Shown: positions 53,676 through 63,910 of the stretch, piece after piece | Layout: each line of letters begins with the position of its first letter | Position numbering within the stretch: the first letter of the stretch is position 1 | NCBI RefSeq assembly: GCF_017963645.1 | Contig: NZ_JAGMWN010000004.1 | Coordinates: 1 to 64,000, forward strand | DNA length: 64,000 bases | Reading direction: 5' to 3' | Source of the DNA: Marivibrio halodurans | Lineage (GTDB): Bacteria; Pseudomonadota; Alphaproteobacteria; UBA8366; Aestuariispiraceae | Translations under genes and position numbers: made by a program | The notes under the pieces: generated by a model | Told to the model about the DNA's origin: nothing | The model's input: the letters and a program-made list of their open reading frames with translations, nothing else | Databases searched by the model: none

Positions 53676-54157
53676 GCGACGGCCCCCAACCCGCGCCCAC
53701 CCACACCGCGCCCACCCTGCCCGAGCCCACCCTGCCCGCGCGCGGCGACTTCCCGCATTTCCTGTCGATCCCGACCCGCTGGATGGATCAGGACCCGTAC
53801 GGGCACGTGAACAATGTGCAGTATTATTCCTTCTTCGACACGGTCGTGAACGAGCATCTGATCCGGGAGGCTGGGCTGGACGTTCAGGCCACGCGCGAAA
53901 TCGGGCTGGTGGTGGAAACCAAGTGCCGGTTCCTGAAGGAAATCAATTTCCCCCAGACGATCCATGCCGGTATCCGGGTCGCGAAACTCGGCACCCGGTC
54001 GATCACCTATGAAATCGGCTTGTTCCGGGACGAGGAGACGGAGGCCGCCGCCTTCGGCCATTTCGTCCACGTCTATGTCGACCGGGAGACGCGCAAGAGC
54101 GTCCCCATCCCCGAACGCGTCCGCGCGGCGGTCGCCCCCCTGGTGGTCGCGGGGTAA
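53672..54157 (+). CDS. Acyl-CoA thioesterase (4HBT, YbgC-like)
   Basis: 161 residues. After a Pro/Thr-rich leader comes the hot-dog fold: RWMDQDPYGHVNNVQYYSFF with catalytic Asp and family motif GHVNN, then ETKCRFLKEINFPQTIHAGI and FGHFVHVYVDRETRK. It hydrolyses acyl-CoA. Start at ATG 53672 overlaps the hydrolase stop. Confidence 0.88.
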   Translation: MSDGPQPAPTHTAPTLPEPTLPARGDFPHFLSIPTRWMDQDPYGHVNNVQYYSFFDTVVNEHLIREAGLDVQATREIGLVVETKCRFLKEINFPQTIHAGIRVAKLGTRSITYEIGLFRDEETEAAAFGHFVHVYVDRETRKSVPIPERVRAAVAPLVVAG

Positions 54158-54179
54158 TCAAGGGCGGCCGATGCCCCCC

Positions 54180-55061
54180 TTAAAGCCCGCGCACCCAATC
54201 CGCCAACCGGGTGGCGAGCGGGTCTTCCCCTGCCTCGAACGGATGGCTGAGCGCGAGGAGCGGGCCGATATGCCCCTCCCCCTCGCGCAGGGATAGCGTG
54301 ACCGGCACGCCGCGTGCGTCCAGCGCCTCGGCCAGCTTTTCGCTGTTGATCGGATAGACGGTATCATCCGCCACGCCGTGAATCAGGACGGTCGGCGGAT
54401 CATCCGCGCTGGCGTGCAGAAGGGGTCGGCCACGGGTTTCCGTATCGGCGACGGGCGCGAAGACCGGGCGTGTCTTGTCATAATCCATCGGATCGATGGA
54501 AACCGGCCCGGACAGCGCGATCAGACCCGCCCGCGCCGTCGGCGGCACACCGGCCGCCTCAAGGAATGTCGGGTCGAGGGCGATGGCGGCGGCCGTATGC
54601 GCGCCGGAACTGTGTCCCATCAGGACGACCCGCTCGCTCAGACCATGATCCGGCGCGATCTCCATGAGGCGCGCCACCGCCCGCGCGCCGTCAGCCGCGA
54701 AGGTCGGAAACCGCACCGCCGGAAACTTGCGATAGCCGACGACGGCGACGGCTAGCCCCCGGCTGGCGAAAGCCTGACCGATGAAGCGATAGCCTTCCTT
54801 CGTGCCGCTGCGCCACGACCCGCCATGGAAGAAGACCAGGGTTGGCACGGCGCCCGCTTCCCGCCCCTGCGGAAGATACAGGTCGAACCGCATCGCCGGG
54901 TCGTCGCCATAGACGACATCCGCGAGCAGCCGGTAGCCCGTCTTCGGCACCAACGTGTCGAGCGCGCCCAGCGGCGAGCACGCGGCCAGCGCCAGCGTGG
55001 CACCAAACAGCGCCAGCGGGGTTGAAAGGATACGGCGGAGGCGGGGGCGGGGACTAAGCAT
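54180..55061 (-). CDS. Esterase/lipase-like lipoprotein (alpha/beta hydrolase)
   Basis: 293 residues from ATG 55061 (GTG two codons upstream at 55067). The lipobox is ALAAC, so a lipid-anchored product. Carboxylesterase pattern: VFFHGGSWRSGTKEG (HGG oxyanion motif), VLMGHSSGAHTAA (nucleophile Ser), IHGVADDTVYPINS and GEGHIGPL (catalytic Asp and His). It resembles BD-FAE/hormone-sensitive-lipase-like esterases. Convergent with the thioesterase gene; 22 nt between stops. Confidence 0.85.
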   Translation of the reverse strand: MLSPRPRLRRILSTPLALFGATLALAACSPLGALDTLVPKTGYRLLADVVYGDDPAMRFDLYLPQGREAGAVPTLVFFHGGSWRSGTKEGYRFIGQAFASRGLAVAVVGYRKFPAVRFPTFAADGARAVARLMEIAPDHGLSERVVLMGHSSGAHTAAAIALDPTFLEAAGVPPTARAGLIALSGPVSIDPMDYDKTRPVFAPVADTETRGRPLLHASADDPPTVLIHGVADDTVYPINSEKLAEALDARGVPVTLSLREGEGHIGPLLALSHPFEAGEDPLATRLADWVRGL

Positions 55062-55203
55062 CTTCACCTAATGCCATACGCCCGAACCGCCCGTGCGGAT
55101 CAAGACGGAGACGGGCGGCGCGCACCCCGCCCGATACGCTCGACCCGTGCCGCGCACTCCGCTAAAGCAGGGTGCGGGACGCACAGCCGGGAGGATCGCC
55201 ATC

Positions 55204-56496
55204 ATGGCGGAGAAGCGATACGGGTTCGAGACGCTGGCGCTGCATGCCGGCGCGGCGCCGGACGCCACCACCGGCGCGCGGGCGACGCCGATCTATCAGA
55301 ATACCTCCTATGTCTTCGATTCGGCGGAGCATGCGGCCTCTCTCTTCAATCTGCAGGAGCCGGGGTTCATCTATTCCCGCCTGACCAACCCGACCGTTTC
55401 CGCGCTGGCGGAACGCTTGGCCGCGCTCGACGACGGCGTCGGCGCGGTGGTCACGGCCTCCGGCCATTCGGCGCAGATCCTGGCGCTGCTGCCCTTGATG
55501 ATGCCGGGCGACCATATCGTCGCGGCCGACAAGCTCTATGGCGGCTCGATCAACCAGATGGGCCATACCTTCAAGAAATGGGATTGGCACGTCAGCTTCG
55601 CCGACGCGACCGACCCGAACGCCTTCGCGCAGGCCATCACGCCGCGCACCAAGGCGTTGTTCGTCGAATGCCTCGCCAATCCGGGCGGCGTGGTGGTCGA
55701 CCTGGAGGCGATCGCCGATGTCGCGAAGGCCCACGACCTGCCGCTGATCGTCGACAACACGATGGCGACCCCCTATCTCTGCCGGCCGTTCGATTGGGGG
55801 GCCAGCCTCGCGACCTATTCCACCACCAAGTTCCTCCAGGGCCAGGGCGTGGCGCTCGGCGGGGCGGTGGTCGACAGCGGGCGTTACGACTTCGCCAAGC
55901 CGGAGAAATTCCCCGCCCTGGCCAAGCCGGCGCCGGAATATCACGATCTGATCTTCTGCGAGACCTTCGGCGACCTCGCATACACGATGTACGGTCAGGC
56001 CGTGGGACTGCGCGACCTGGGCCCGACGCAACAGCCGATGAACGCGTTCCTGACGCTGCTCGGGATCGAGACGCTGCCGCTGCGCATGGACCGGCACTGC
56101 CGGAACGCGCTCGCCGTCGCCCGGCACCTGGAGGGGCACAAGGCGGTGAAGCGGGTGAATTACGCGGACCTGGAAAGCTCCCCCTATCACGGGCTGGCGC
56201 GAAAATACCTGCCGAAGGGCGCCGGGTCCGTCTTCACGATCGAACTCGCCGGTGGGTTCGAGGCCGCGAAGACCCTGGTGGAGACGGTCGAACTGTTCAG
56301 CCATCTCGCCAATATCGGGGACGCGAAATCGCTGGTGCTGCATCCCGCCTCCACCACCCACAACCAATTGACGCCGGAACAGCAACGCACCGCCGGCGCG
56401 GGACCGGAACTCGTCCGCCTGTCGATTGGGCTTGAGACGGAAGAAGATTTGTTGGAAGACCTCGATCGCGCGCTCGACCGGGCGGCGCGCATCTGA
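55204..56496 (+). CDS. metY: O-acetylhomoserine aminocarboxypropyltransferase/sulfhydrylase (paralogue 2)
   Basis: 430 residues from ATG 55204 (GGGAGG upstream). Same family as the gene at 51.5 kb: FETLALHAGAAPDATTGARA, FIYSRLTNPTVSALAERL, LLPLMMPGDHIVAADKLYGG, PYLCRPFDWGASLATYS and PLP lysine in TTKFLQGQG. This and the sequence SRLTNPTV fit MetY, which makes homocysteine from O-acetylhomoserine and sulfide. The GQG after the lysine differs from the usual GGHG. It precedes a homocysteine methyltransferase gene (70 nt), suggesting a homocysteine-to-methionine pathway. Confidence 0.88.
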   Translation: MAEKRYGFETLALHAGAAPDATTGARATPIYQNTSYVFDSAEHAASLFNLQEPGFIYSRLTNPTVSALAERLAALDDGVGAVVTASGHSAQILALLPLMMPGDHIVAADKLYGGSINQMGHTFKKWDWHVSFADATDPNAFAQAITPRTKALFVECLANPGGVVVDLEAIADVAKAHDLPLIVDNTMATPYLCRPFDWGASLATYSTTKFLQGQGVALGGAVVDSGRYDFAKPEKFPALAKPAPEYHDLIFCETFGDLAYTMYGQAVGLRDLGPTQQPMNAFLTLLGIETLPLRMDRHCRNALAVARHLEGHKAVKRVNYADLESSPYHGLARKYLPKGAGSVFTIELAGGFEAAKTLVETVELFSHLANIGDAKSLVLHPASTTHNQLTPEQQRTAGAGPELVRLSIGLETEEDLLEDLDRALDRAARI

Positions 56497-56566
56497 CAAA
56501 TTTCCCGTCGTTCGTCGTTTCCACGTTCATCTATCCGCGACCCCTAGCCAGAAAGAGCCGCGCGCC

Positions 56567-57616
56567 ATGGCCGAGACCACCGAGAACCCCTTCCTTCGAC
56601 TGCTGGCCGAGCGCACGCATCTGATCGCGGACGGCGCCATGGGCACCAACCTTTTCGCGCGCGGCCTGCAAAGCGGCGACGCGCCCGAACTCTGGAACAT
56701 CGACCATCCCGACCGGGTGCGCAGCGTGCACCAGGAATTCGTCGATGCCGGCGCGGATATCATCCTGACCAACAGTTTCGGCGGCAATGCCTATCGCTTG
56801 AAGCTGCATGATTCCCAGGACCGGGCGTTCGAACTCTCCAAGGCCGCGGCCGAGCGCGCGCGGGAGGTGGCGGACGCCACGGACCGCCCGGTGATCGTCG
56901 CCGGCTCCATGGGCCCGACGGGGGAATTGTTCCAGCCGGTCGGCCCGCTCAGCCACGAGGACGGCGTCGCCGCCTTCGCCGAGCAGGCGCGCGGCCTCGT
57001 CGCCGGCGGCGCCGACATCCTTTGGATCGAGACCATGTCGAGCCGCGAGGAAGCCGCCGCCGCGGTCGAGGGCGCGGCCTCCACCGGCAAGCCGGTGGTC
57101 AGCACCATGACCTTCGACACGGCGGGCAAGACGATGATGGGCCTATCGCCGGAAGACGCCTACCAGCAGCTTTCCACCCTGCCTGTCCGCCCGGCCGCCA
57201 TCGGCGCCAATTGCGGCCTGGGCGCCACGGAGAACGTGCTCTCCATCACCCAGATGGCCGGTGTCGTGTCGCCGGATGCCGTCATCGTCGCCAAGGCGAA
57301 TTGCGGCGTGCCGGAATTCAAGAACGGCGAATTCCGCTATACCGGCACGCCGGAGCTTATGGCGGATTATGCCCGCCTCGCCCGCGACGCCGGCGCGCGC
57401 ATCATCGGCGGGTGCTGCGGCACGGACGGCACGGTGCTGAAGGCGATCCGCGACGCCCTCGACGGGTACGAGCCCAAGGGCGCGATCCCGACCATGGAGC
57501 AGATCGTGGAAAAGCTCGGCCCGCTCGCCGGCGTCACCGACCGCCCCGCGCACGGCCACGCCCACGGCGCGGCGGAGGGCGAGGGCACCGGCCGTCGCCG
57601 CCGTCGCCGGGGGTAA
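56567..57616 (+). CDS. Betaine-homocysteine S-methyltransferase (BMT type)
   Basis: 349 residues, TIM barrel. Start AERTHLIADGAMGTNLFARGL, LTNSFGGNAYRLKLHD, VAGSMGPTGELFQPVGPLS, then zinc ligands in GANCGLG and GGCCGTD. This matches bacterial BMTs that use glycine betaine (or DMSP-like methyl donors) to methylate homocysteine. A C-terminal extension with His/Gly and six Arg residues (GRRRRRRG) ends the protein. With metY upstream it completes a methionine-forming pair. Confidence 0.88.
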   Translation: MAETTENPFLRLLAERTHLIADGAMGTNLFARGLQSGDAPELWNIDHPDRVRSVHQEFVDAGADIILTNSFGGNAYRLKLHDSQDRAFELSKAAAERAREVADATDRPVIVAGSMGPTGELFQPVGPLSHEDGVAAFAEQARGLVAGGADILWIETMSSREEAAAAVEGAASTGKPVVSTMTFDTAGKTMMGLSPEDAYQQLSTLPVRPAAIGANCGLGATENVLSITQMAGVVSPDAVIVAKANCGVPEFKNGEFRYTGTPELMADYARLARDAGARIIGGCCGTDGTVLKAIRDALDGYEPKGAIPTMEQIVEKLGPLAGVTDRPAHGHAHGAAEGEGTGRRRRRRG

Positions 57617-57955
57617 GGCGCGAAGTTGGCACTTCCTGCCCCGTCCAACGGACAGGCCCCGCCACCCGCTCATATCCCCATCGGGCCAACCCGCCTCATG
57701 CATGACAAGGTGAATTTGCTGTCTCGCCTGTAGGGAGGACAGAATTGACGTTTACGTAAACGTCAGTTGGCATATATTGGCTGATGCCTATACCCGGTCG
57801 AAAATGGGCATCGGGATGATCAGCCGGATGATTTGACGGTACGTGCGCGGCCGAGAGCGAGAGAGGTCGCGGGACATTCCGGAACGCCCCGGCACTTGGA
57901 TCGCGGCCGAGATGAAGCCCGAGCCGGCGCGCCCCGATCGAGATGCTTCGCCGCC
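57617..57955. other. Intergenic region between BMT and RidA genes
   Basis: 339 bases between the convergent BMT and RidA-like genes. It contains the palindromic promoter at 57745-57776. The remaining bases hold no convincing ORF, RNA or terminator. Confidence 0.6.
57745..57776 (+). promoter_or_regulatory. Promoter with 20-bp perfect palindrome (MerR-type spacing)
   Basis: TGACGTTTACGTAAACGTCA (57746-57765) is a perfect palindrome. It begins inside TTGACG (57745-57750) and is followed, 20 bp after that -35, by CATATA (57771-57776). The over-long spacer with a central operator is typical of MerR-family activation, and the motif resembles LiuR-type sites as I remember them. The transcript would run rightwards into the 3' side of the ridA-like gene. 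No open frame follows. Confidence 0.5.
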
Positions 57956-58351
57956 TCAGTCCACGACCGCCGTCGTCTCGATCTCCACCTTGGCGCGATC
58001 CTCGACCAGCCCCGCCACCTGCACTAGCGCCATCGCCGGGAAGACCTTGCCCAGGATATCGCGATAGGCCTGCCCGACCCCCTTCAGATTGGCGAGATAT
58101 TCCTGCTTGTCGGTGACGTACCAGGTCATGCGGGCGATGTGCCGGGGCTCCGCCCCGCCCTCGGCAAGGATGGCGACGGTGTTCTCCAGGCATTGGCGGA
58201 CCTGATGGACGAAATCGTCGCTCTCCCAGCCATTGACCGGGTGCCAGCCGACCTGCCCCGCGACGAAGATCATCCGGCCGGTCGCCGCGGTGCCGTTGGA
58301 ATAGCCGCTGGGACGCGGCCAACCGGCGGGATTGAGGGGGGTGACGGTCAT
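57956..58351 (-). CDS. RidA/YjgF-family protein (probable imine/enamine deaminase)
   Basis: 131 residues. RidA pattern: PSGYSNGTAATGRMIFVAGQ, VHQVRQCLENTVAILAEGGA, ARMTWYVTDKQEY, FPAMALVQVAGLVEDRAKVE and IETTAVV. Many RidA proteins hydrolyse reactive enamines/imines to ketones and ammonia. Here it is the last gene of an aryl-CoA degradation operon, where it may remove the amino nitrogen after ring opening. An Arg residue typical of active RidA proteins was not positively located by eye. Confidence 0.88.
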   Translation of the reverse strand: MTVTPLNPAGWPRPSGYSNGTAATGRMIFVAGQVGWHPVNGWESDDFVHQVRQCLENTVAILAEGGAEPRHIARMTWYVTDKQEYLANLKGVGQAYRDILGKVFPAMALVQVAGLVEDRAKVEIETTAVVD

Positions 58352-58357
58352 GATCTT

Positions 58358-58798
58358 CTACTCCTCGACGTCCGCTATATCGCTTGCCAGGAACGCTTCC
58401 ATCCGCCGGCGCAGATCGTCCGGCACGCGCTTCGCCTTCGGCGGGGGCCCCAGATCGGCGAAGACGATCACATGATCGAAGCCGACACGCAGGCGCCCGT
58501 CCTCTCCCTCGCCCTCCACGCGCAAGGCGATCGAGCTGCCGCCGAGCTTCACGATCCGCAGGCGCCAAAGCACGCTCTCGCCCAGCAGGCCGGGGCTGCG
58601 ATACTCCGCCTTGGTGGAGAGCGCGGGAATGCCGCTGTGCATCGGCCCATGCAGTTCCCGGAAATCGCAGCCGAGCCCCTCGTCGAACCAACGTTCGACC
58701 ACCTCGTTCAGCATTTCGTACCAACGGGGGAAAAAGACGATCCCGGCCGGATCGCAATGCTGGAAGCGCACCGTGATCCGGGTTTCGAAGTCGGCCAT
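58358..58798 (-). CDS. Acyl-CoA thioesterase (4HBT family)
   Basis: 146 residues. RFQHCDPAGIVFFPRWYEML is the classic 4-hydroxybenzoyl-CoA thioesterase start (Asp in CDPAGIVF). Similar enzymes occur with benzoate- and aminobenzoate-CoA ligases and may remove stalled CoA esters. Its ATG shares a base with the ligase stop (TGATG), and ridA starts 6 nt after its stop. Confidence 0.88.
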   Translation of the reverse strand: MADFETRITVRFQHCDPAGIVFFPRWYEMLNEVVERWFDEGLGCDFRELHGPMHSGIPALSTKAEYRSPGLLGESVLWRLRIVKLGGSSIALRVEGEGEDGRLRVGFDHVIVFADLGPPPKAKRVPDDLRRRMEAFLASDIADVEE

Positions 58799-60444
58799 CA
58801 GCCTTTCCGCTCCTCTTCCATCCGGCGCAACCGGAAGCGCTGCACCTTGCCCGTTTCCGTCTTCGGTAACGCGGTCACGAATTCGACCGCGCGGGGGTAT
58901 TTATAGGGGGCGATCACCTTCTTCACGTGATCCTGCAAGGTCTTCGCCATCGCCGCGTCGCCGGGATGATCCGCCGCCAGCATGACGAAGGCCTTCACGA
59001 TGGTGCCGCGATCGGCATCCGGCGCGCCGACGACGGCGCATTCGGCGACCGCCGGATGGCTCATCAACGCGGCCTCGACCTCCGGGCCGGAGATGTTGTA
59101 GCCGGCGGAGACGATCATGTCGTCCGCCCGCGCCTGGAAATGGAAATAGCCCTCCGCGTCCATCAGATAGGCGTCGCCGGTCAGGTTCCAGCCATCGCGC
59201 ACATAGTCCCGCTGGCGCGGGTCGGCGAGATAGCGGCACCCCGTCGGCCCGCGCACGGCAAGGCGCCCGACCTCCCCCACCGGCATCTCGTTCATCTCGT
59301 CGTCGACGATCCGGGCCTCATAGCCGGGAATCGGCTTGCCGGTGGCGCCGGGCTTGATCTCCTCCTCCACGGCGGAGATGAAGATATGCAGCATCTCCGT
59401 CGCGCCGATGCCGTCGATAATCCTGATCCCGGTCGCCTCCCGCCAGGCGACGAAGGTCGGTTTCGGCAGGGTTTCCCCGGCGGAGACGCATTTGCGCAGG
59501 CTCTTCAGCGGATAGCGCTCGATCGCGTTCAGCATGGCGCGATAGGCCGTCGGCGCGGTGAAGCAGACGGTGGCCCGATGACGCTCGATCGCGCGGGCCA
59601 GCTCCTCCGGCGGCAACCGCTCCAACAGGATGGAGGCCGCCCCCACCCGCATCGGGAAGGTGGCGAGTCCCCCCAGCCCGAAGGTGAAGGCCAGCGGCGG
59701 GCTGCCGATGAAGATATCGTCCGGCCGCGCCTTCAGCACCGAGCGGGGAAAGGCGTCGCAGATCGCCATCACATCGCGATGGAAATGCATCGTGCCCTTG
59801 GGCTTGCCCGTCGTGCCGCTGGTGAAGGCGATCAGCACGCAATCGTCCGCGGCCGTGTCGCACGTCTCGAAGGCACCGGACTTGGAGGCCATGCGATCCT
59901 CAAGCTCCGCATGCGCGCCCTTCTCGCCGGAACCGTTGTAGCAGACGGTTCGCTTCAGGCAGGGCGCCTGGGCCTGGGCAGCGTCCATCTCCTCCTTCAG
60001 GCGTTCGTCGCAGAGCGCCAGCGCGATTTCCGCCTTCTCCGCGATCACGGCCAGTTCCTGCCCGCGCAGCAAGGGCATGGTCGCCACCACGATACCGCCC
60101 GCCTTCGCGATGCCGAACCAGCAGGCCATGAACATCGGATTGTTGGCGCCCCGGATCATCACGCGATTGCCGGGGACGAGCCCCAGATCCTCCGTCAGCA
60201 CGGCGGCGATCCGGTTCGCCTTGTCCTGCAAATCGGCATAGCTCCAGCGCTGGCCGTTCGGGCCGATGAAGCAGAGGCGGTCCCCCTCCCCTGCCGCGAC
60301 GCGCGCGTCGAGCAATTCAGCGGCGCAGTTCAGGCGCGCGGGATAGCGGAACTCCGGCCTGTCGAGCAGGAAGGTCGGCCATTCGCTCTCCGGCGGCAGG
60401 TTGTCGCGCGCGAAGCTGTCGATATGCGCGGTCCCGGCATTCAT
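58798..60444 (-). CDS. 2-Aminobenzoate/benzoate-CoA ligase family enzyme
   Basis: 548 residues from ATG 60444, with GAAGGGAGAA upstream. [33 protein letters not shown] and [20 protein letters not shown] are features I know from 2-aminobenzoate-CoA ligases. AMP-binding motifs: [46 protein letters not shown] and catalytic Lys in TETGKVQRF. It activates an aromatic acid as CoA ester with ATP. Overlaps the acyl-CoA dehydrogenase gene by ATGA. The substrate is inferred, not proven. Confidence 0.82.
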   Translation of the reverse strand: MNAGTAHIDSFARDNLPPESEWPTFLLDRPEFRYPARLNCAAELLDARVAAGEGDRLCFIGPNGQRWSYADLQDKANRIAAVLTEDLGLVPGNRVMIRGANNPMFMACWFGIAKAGGIVVATMPLLRGQELAVIAEKAEIALALCDERLKEEMDAAQAQAPCLKRTVCYNGSGEKGAHAELEDRMASKSGAFETCDTAADDCVLIAFTSGTTGKPKGTMHFHRDVMAICDAFPRSVLKARPDDIFIGSPPLAFTFGLGGLATFPMRVGAASILLERLPPEELARAIERHRATVCFTAPTAYRAMLNAIERYPLKSLRKCVSAGETLPKPTFVAWREATGIRIIDGIGATEMLHIFISAVEEEIKPGATGKPIPGYEARIVDDEMNEMPVGEVGRLAVRGPTGCRYLADPRQRDYVRDGWNLTGDAYLMDAEGYFHFQARADDMIVSAGYNISGPEVEAALMSHPAVAECAVVGAPDADRGTIVKAFVMLAADHPGDAAMAKTLQDHVKKVIAPYKYPRAVEFVTALPKTETGKVQRFRLRRMEEERKG

Positions 60445-61631
60445 CCGCGTTCTCCCTTCCCGTCCACGCCCTTGGCGTTGGCGCGCTCGGCATAGGCCGC
60501 CAGATGCTGGCGGGCGATCACGACCTTCTGCACCTCGCTCGCCCCTTCGTAGATGCGCAGCGCCCGGACGTCGCGATAAAGCCGTTCCACCGGATTGCCC
60601 AGAACCACGCCATGCCCGCCCATGATCTGGACCGCCTGATCGACGACGCGTTGCGCCGTCTCGGTCGCGTGCAGCTTCGCCATCGCGGATTCCCGGGTCA
60701 CGCGCGGCGCGCCCGCATCCTTGGTCCAAGCGGCACGATAGACCATCAGCGCCGCCGCATCGACCGCCGTCGCCATGTCGGCCAGCATCGCCTGCACCAT
60801 CTGCAAATCGCCGAGCGTCCCACCGAACAGCCGCCGGGTGGCGGCACGGCCGCTGGCCTCGTCCAACGCCCGGCGCGCGAAGCCGAGCGCCGCCGCCCCC
60901 ACGGTGGACCGGAAGATGTCGAGGACGCTCATCGCCACCTTGAAGCCCTCCCCCGCACCGCCGATCCGTGCCGAGGCGGGCACCCGCGCATCCTCGAAGC
61001 GAAGCCGCGCGAGCGGATGGGGGGCCGAGGTCTCGATCCGCTCCGCCACCGTCAGGCCGGGTGTCTCGGCGGGGATCAGAAAGCAACTCAATCCCTTCGC
61101 GCCCGGCGCCTCGCCCGTGCGCGCGAAGGTGCAGTAGAAATCCGCGATGCCGCCGTTCGAGATCCAGGTCTTCTCGCCCGCGATCACGAAATCCCCGCCG
61201 TCCGGCGTCGCCGTGGTCTTGAGCGCGGCGACGTCGGAGCCCGCCTCCGGCTCGCTCAGGGCGAAGGCAGCGATCGCCTCCCCGCGCGCCACGCGGGGCA
61301 GCCAGTCGCGTTTTTGATCGTTCGTTCCAAAAAGGGTGATCGGGCCCGAGCCCAACCCCTGCATGGCGAAGGCGAAATCGGCCAGTCCCCCGCGATAGGC
61401 CAGGATTTCCCGCGCGAGGCAGAGCGTGCGCACGTCGAGCGCGTCACCCACCGCGTTCGCCGTCCATCCGCCCGCGCCGAGGCGCCGCGCGATTTCCCGG
61501 CAGGACGCGTCCACGTCCGCATGTCCCGGCGCCAAATCGCCCAGATCGTCGGCGAAGGCGGCGATCCCGTCCGCGAAATCACGATGCCGGGGCTCGAAGA
61601 ACGGCCAGTCGAGGAAGGTGCGGTCAGCCAT
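60441..61631 (-). CDS. Acyl-CoA dehydrogenase family protein
   Basis: 396 residues. FAD/acyl-CoA dehydrogenase signature: [53 protein letters not shown], and the C-terminal [20 protein letters not shown] with [19 protein letters not shown]. It would oxidise a ring-opened or saturated CoA intermediate. Starts at ATG 61631; an in-frame extension to 61673 has no better start. Overlaps the ligase start by ATGA. Confidence 0.9.
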   Translation of the reverse strand: MADRTFLDWPFFEPRHRDFADGIAAFADDLGDLAPGHADVDASCREIARRLGAGGWTANAVGDALDVRTLCLAREILAYRGGLADFAFAMQGLGSGPITLFGTNDQKRDWLPRVARGEAIAAFALSEPEAGSDVAALKTTATPDGGDFVIAGEKTWISNGGIADFYCTFARTGEAPGAKGLSCFLIPAETPGLTVAERIETSAPHPLARLRFEDARVPASARIGGAGEGFKVAMSVLDIFRSTVGAAALGFARRALDEASGRAATRRLFGGTLGDLQMVQAMLADMATAVDAAALMVYRAAWTKDAGAPRVTRESAMAKLHATETAQRVVDQAVQIMGGHGVVLGNPVERLYRDVRALRIYEGASEVQKVVIARQHLAAYAERANAKGVDGKGERG

Positions 61632-61728
61632 GGGCGGGCTCCTCCGCCCCGGGCCATGTCGGCGCATACGCACCGGACGCCCCCTTCACGGGGATAGAAT
61701 GAGATGGGGGAGGCGAAGGACGCATCCC

Positions 61729-62553
61729 TCAATCCCCCTCGAAGACGGGCTTGCGCTTCGCGGCGAAGGCTTCGAAAGCGCGCGTGAAATCGGCTGTCTG
61801 CATGCAGATCGCCTGGGCCTGGGCTTCCGCCTCGATGGCGCCTTCGAGGCTCATGTCCCATTCGCGGTTCAGCATGGTCTTGGTCATCATATGCGCGAAG
61901 TTCGGCCCCTCGGCGAGACGCGTGGCGAGCGCCAGCGCCTCCTCCGCCACCGCGTCCTTCTCCGTCAGGCGGTTGAAGAAGCCCCAGCGCTCCCCCTCCT
62001 CCGCCGTCATGGCGCGGCCGGAGAAAAGCAACTCGCTCGCCCGGCCCTGGCCGATGACGCGCGGCAGCAGCGCGCACGCCCCCATGTCGCACCCGGCGAG
62101 CCCGACCCGCGTGAACAGAAAGGCCGTGCGCGCGTCCGGCGTGCCGAGGCGCATGTCGCTGGCCAGCGCGATCATCGCGCCCGCGCCGGCGCAAATGCCG
62201 TCGACGGCGGCGATCACCGGTTGGCGGCAATTGCGGATCGCCAGCACCAGATCGCCTGTCATGCGGGTGAAGGTCAGCAGTCCCTTCATATCGCGCTTGG
62301 TCAGCGGCTCGATGATCTCGAACACATCGCCGCCGGAGCAGAAATTGCCACCCGCGCCCTGGATCACCACGCCCTCGACATCCTCCGCGTCGCGCAGCGC
62401 GCGGAAATAATCGCGCAGTTCGGCATAGCTCTCGAAGGTCAGGGGGTTCTTCTTCTCCGGCCGGTTGAGCGTGACGAGCGCGATGCTCCCGCGCATCTCC
62501 AACGCGAAATGCCGCGCCTCGTATCCGGCCATGCCGTCCGCAGTCTCAGCCAT
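61729..62553 (-). CDS. Enoyl-CoA hydratase family protein
   Basis: 274 residues. Crotonase fold: [40 protein letters not shown] (oxyanion hole), [40 protein letters not shown]. It belongs to the enoyl-CoA hydratase type seen in aerobic aminobenzoyl-CoA clusters. Its start overlaps the MarR gene by 8 nt. Between this gene and the dehydrogenase is a 97-nt spacer with a small CCCC/GGGG hairpin and no clear promoter. Confidence 0.88.
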   Translation of the reverse strand: MAETADGMAGYEARHFALEMRGSIALVTLNRPEKKNPLTFESYAELRDYFRALRDAEDVEGVVIQGAGGNFCSGGDVFEIIEPLTKRDMKGLLTFTRMTGDLVLAIRNCRQPVIAAVDGICAGAGAMIALASDMRLGTPDARTAFLFTRVGLAGCDMGACALLPRVIGQGRASELLFSGRAMTAEEGERWGFFNRLTEKDAVAEEALALATRLAEGPNFAHMMTKTMLNREWDMSLEGAIEAEAQAQAICMQTADFTRAFEAFAAKRKPVFEGD

Positions 62554-63124
62554 CGCGGCCTCCCTTCCTTCCGTCCTTCGCCCCGTCCTTCGGGGCCTCC
62601 TCCGCCGCGCGCTCCGCGGCCGATCGGCGCGCCTTATCGAGCAGGCCGGTCAACGTCCCGACCTCCGACGGGCTCAAGCCCGCGAACAACCCGTCGATCC
62701 AGCCCAGATGCGCCTCCGCCATGGCGAGGAACTGCCGGCGTCCCTCCTCCGTCAGCGCGATGAAATGGGTACGCCGATCCTCCGGCGGGGAACGGCGGGT
62801 GACCGCGCCCTCCCGCTCCAGCCGGTCGACCACGGCCGTGACATTGCCACCGGAGACGCGGAGCCGCCGGGAAAGCTGCCCCATCGTCATCCCCTCCGGC
62901 CCCGCGCGGTCGAGGGCCGCCATCAGGTCGAAACGCGGCAGGGTGACATTGAAGCCCGCGCGCAGATGCGCGCGGATATCCCGCTGGACCAGATTGGAGA
63001 TATCGAGGATGCGCAGCCACATCCGCAGCCGTTCCACATCGCGCCCGGCCATGGCGGCGGCCGCGCTCGCGGGCGGATAGTCGGCGCTGTCGTTTCCGGG
63101 GGGGGAAGATGCGCGCGCGCTCAT
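62546..63124 (-). CDS. MarR-family transcriptional regulator
   Basis: 192 residues. A helical N-terminus leads to the winged helix: [81 protein letters not shown] charged Lys/Gly/Arg-rich tail follows. MarR proteins often repress aromatic degradation genes and release DNA on binding the acid or its CoA ester. Located inside the operon (ATGA overlap with the SDR), it probably regulates it. Confidence 0.9.
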   Translation of the reverse strand: MSARASSPPGNDSADYPPASAAAAMAGRDVERLRMWLRILDISNLVQRDIRAHLRAGFNVTLPRFDLMAALDRAGPEGMTMGQLSRRLRVSGGNVTAVVDRLEREGAVTRRSPPEDRRTHFIALTEEGRRQFLAMAEAHLGWIDGLFAGLSPSEVGTLTGLLDKARRSAAERAAEEAPKDGAKDGRKGGRDG

Positions 63125-63897
63125 CCCATCACCTCCCCACCGGCGACGGCGATCGCCTGGCCGGTGATCGACTCGCTGCCGGGCATGACCAGCCATTCGA
63201 CGGTATTCGCCACCTCCGCCGGGTCGATCAGGCGGCCCATCGGGTTGGTACGGGCCAGGACGGCGCGCGCCTCCGCCTCGGTCCTGTTGCCGCGCGCGGC
63301 GATCGCCGCCACCGCCTGGGCGGCCAAATCGGTTTCGGTATAGCCGGGACAGACGGCGTTGACGGTGACCCCGCGCCGGGCGGTCTCCAACGCCGCCGCG
63401 CGGACGAGGCCGACCGCCCCGTGCTTCGCCGCGACATAGGCCGCGACACCCGGATAGGCCTTGAGGCCCGCCGTGCTCGCCACCACCACGATGCGGCCCC
63501 AACCGGCATCGGTCATCGCGGGCAGGGCCGCCTTCATGCAGGTGAAGACGCCGACCAGATTGACCTCCAAGCCCTCGCGGAAGCCCTCGACGCTCTCCTC
63601 CGCCAGGGGCCGGGCCGTCGTGCCCCCGGCATTGGCCACCAGGATATCCACCGGCCCGAACGCCGCCGCCGCGTCCGCGAAAGCCTCCGCGACCCGCGCG
63701 GCATCCGTGATATCGCAGGCGGCCGCCCGGGCATGCGGCAATCCCTCGGCGAAGGTGGCGGCCGCCGCCCCGTCGCGCGCCAGGATCGTGACCTTCGCGC
63801 CGCGCGCCGCCAGGCGGCGGGAAATGGCCGCGCCGATCCCCTTATATCCGCCGGTGACCAGCGCGTGACGCCCGGTCAGGTCCTCCGCCTCCGTCAT
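63121..63897 (-). CDS. SDR-family dehydrogenase (probable 3-hydroxyacyl-CoA type)
   Basis: 258 residues from ATG 63897. Motifs: VTGGYKGIGAAISRRLA, VANAGG, VVASTAGLKAYP and YVAAKHGAVGLVRA with Tyr/Lys, ending [15 protein letters not shown]. It may oxidise a hydroxyacyl-CoA or dihydro-aromatic intermediate in this operon. The next gene upstream ends 13 nt before its start, consistent with one transcript. Confidence 0.86.
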   Translation of the reverse strand: MTEAEDLTGRHALVTGGYKGIGAAISRRLAARGAKVTILARDGAAAATFAEGLPHARAAACDITDAARVAEAFADAAAAFGPVDILVANAGGTTARPLAEESVEGFREGLEVNLVGVFTCMKAALPAMTDAGWGRIVVVASTAGLKAYPGVAAYVAAKHGAVGLVRAAALETARRGVTVNAVCPGYTETDLAAQAVAAIAARGNRTEAEARAVLARTNPMGRLIDPAEVANTVEWLVMPGSESITGQAIAVAGGEVMG

Positions 63898-63910
63898 CGA
63901 CACCCCTCCC

